Positions 62,940-64,000 of a stretch of DNA of 64,000 bases are shown piece by piece. Under the pieces are notes generated by a model that worked only from the letters and a program-made list of their open reading frames with translations, did not search any database and had not been told where the DNA came from. Where the stretch lies: the NCBI RefSeq assembly GCF_001544495.1, contig NZ_FCNZ02000010.1, forward strand, positions 124,001 through 188,000. The letters are read 5' to 3'. Each line of letters opens with the position of its first letter. The stretch's first letter is position 1. This DNA is from Caballeronia telluris. GTDB taxonomy: Bacteria > Pseudomonadota > Gammaproteobacteria > Burkholderiales > Burkholderiaceae. The translations under genes and the position numbers were made by a program.

Positions 62940-64000
62940 TCAGGCCGCGTTCGCCAGATCGCCCGCGAGCCGGTTGTGCCGCTCGACCAGCGTTCCGAGT
63001 TCGAGCGTGGTCAACCGCCCTTCCCGCACGACGACTTTTCCGTCGATCACGCTCGTCGCCACTTGTGACGGCGCGCAGAAGACGAGCGCCGCGACCGGAT
63101 CGTGCAACGCGCCCGCAAACGTCGCCTGCGACAGATCGAACGACACGAAATCCGCCGCCATGCCGGGCGCGAGCGCGCCGATATCGTCGCGGCCGAGCAC
63201 TTTTGCGCCGCCGAGCGTCGCAATTTCGAGCGCTTCGCGCGCGGTCATCGCATCCGGCCCGAAACCGACGCGTTGCAGCAAAAGCGCCTGGCGCACTTCG
63301 CCGACCATCTGCGCGCCGTCGTTCGACGCCGAGCCGTCGACGCCGATTCCGACCGGCACGCCCGCGTCGCGCATCGCGCGGATCGGCGCGATGCCGGAGG
63401 CGAGCCGCATGTTCGAGCACGGACAATGCGCGACGCCCGTCCCGGTGCGCGCGAACAGGTCGATGCCCGCGCGGTCCAGTTGAACACAGTGCGCGTGCCA
63501 CACGTCGTGGCCGACCCAGCCAAGATCCTCGGCGTATTCGGCGGGCGTCATGCCGAACTTCTCACGGCTGTACGCCACGTCGTTCACGTTTTCGGCCAGA
63601 TGCGTATGCATCGAGACGCCGTATTGCCGCGCGAGCACCGCCGAATCGCGCATCAGTTCGCGGCTCACCGAGAACGGCGAGCACGGCGCGACGACGACCC
63701 GCAGCATCGCGTAACGGCCTTCATCGTTATACGTTTCGATCAGGCGCTGCGTATCCTTCAGGATCGCGTCTTCCTTTTCGACGACCGAATCCGGCGGCAG
63801 GCCGCCGTCCTTCTGGCCGACGCTCATGCTGCCGCGCGCCGCGTGAAAGCGCATGCCGATCTCGCGGGCCGCGGCGATGCTGTCATCCAGCCGGCTGCCG
63901 TTCGGGTAGAGGTAGAGATGGTCGCTCGACGTCGTGCAGCCTGAAAGCAGCAGTTCGGCCATCGCCGTCTGCGTCGATACCGCGATCATCTCGGGCGTCA
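62940..64000 (-). CDS. 8-oxoguanine deaminase-like amidohydrolase, partial
   Basis: The C-terminal 353 residues or so of a metal-dependent deaminase, its start lying beyond the right edge. Metal/active-site motifs: HTHLAENVND, DVWHAHCVQL, HCPCSNMRLASG, GIGVDGSASNDGAQM. The pattern MAELLLSGCTTSSDHLYLYP and the HAHC and CPCSN motifs match the 8-oxoguanine/guanine deaminase subgroup of the amidohydrolase superfamily (EC 3.5.4.32 likely). The N-terminal HxH is outside the window. The short 40 bp gap to the convergent LysR gene and the purine transporter nearby support a purine role. Confidence 0.87.
   Translation of the reverse strand, partial: TPEMIAVSTQTAMAELLLSGCTTSSDHLYLYPNGSRLDDSIAAAREIGMRFHAARGSMSVGQKDGGLPPDSVVEKEDAILKDTQRLIETYNDEGRYAMLRVVVAPCSPFSVSRELMRDSAVLARQYGVSMHTHLAENVNDVAYSREKFGMTPAEYAEDLGWVGHDVWHAHCVQLDRAGIDLFARTGTGVAHCPCSNMRLASGIAPIRAMRDAGVPVGIGVDGSASNDGAQMVGEVRQALLLQRVGFGPDAMTAREALEIATLGGAKVLGRDDIGALAPGMAADFVSFDLSQATFAGALHDPVAALVFCAPSQVATSVIDGKVVVREGRLTTLELGTLVERHNRLAGDLANAA

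Overview
The window is GC-rich chromosomal DNA from a Burkholderiaceae bacterium, most likely the Paraburkholderia/Caballeronia group. This is inferred from gene content and from protein styles such as the porin, the LysR/Lrp/TetR repertoire, the ssu operon, kdpFABC, class I aldolase, dodecin and many Burkholderia-type small hypothetical proteins. I see no phage, insertion sequence, integrase, rRNA or CRISPR array. It reads as an ordinary, densely packed chromosome with a few decayed genes.

Left third (1-23 kb): an RND multidrug efflux operon (permease, membrane-fusion protein, outer-membrane lipoprotein, the last cut by the left edge). Then come an unrecognised lipoprotein, small hypothetical proteins, a trimeric porin with a clear terminator, a LysE exporter, an orphan Rieske oxygenase, the remnant of an EamA transporter, a DUF938 methyltransferase-like protein, an ankyrin protein, a double PRC-barrel lipoprotein, an MFS transporter converging on a disulfide oxidoreductase, a Na+/H+ antiporter, a P-loop kinase, and an Lrp regulator followed by a saccharopine/lysine dehydrogenase-like enzyme.

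Middle (23-47 kb): a kdp potassium-uptake operon whose first two genes are tiny membrane proteins (34 aa and KdpF, 31 aa), preceded by a helical-turn direct repeat resembling a KdpE site; kdpDE are not next to it. Next are class I fructose-bisphosphate aldolase, a DHFR-like protein, tRNA-His with promoter and terminator, dusA, an alkanesulfonate operon (ssuE-D-C-B plus a TOBE gene) lacking ssuA, a hydroxyisobutyryl-CoA hydrolase-like enzyme with a TetR regulator, small DUF proteins, an SMR pump with a UPF0303 protein, a decayed trimeric autotransporter carrying four copies of a 7-bp repeat, initiator tRNA-Met, a periplasmic copper set (DUF2946, CopC, PCuAC) and a class A penicillin-binding protein.

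Right third (47-64 kb): a decayed DUF2177 gene, a PspA protein followed by a TPR/glycine-rich membrane protein, glycogen debranching enzyme GlgX divergent from a DUF2252 protein with a TTG start, mscL, dodecin, and a purine-type module: a BMP/nucleoside ABC transporter operon, a divergent LysR regulator, and an 8-oxoguanine-deaminase-like amidohydrolase cut by the right edge.

The strongest unusual signals are the autotransporter pseudogene with its frame-setting heptamer repeat, the 34-residue kdp leader protein, the ssu operon without its binding protein, and the linked purine import/deamination locus. Coordinates of starts were chosen by ribosome binding sites and family lengths; functions are by recognition of motifs, not by database search.
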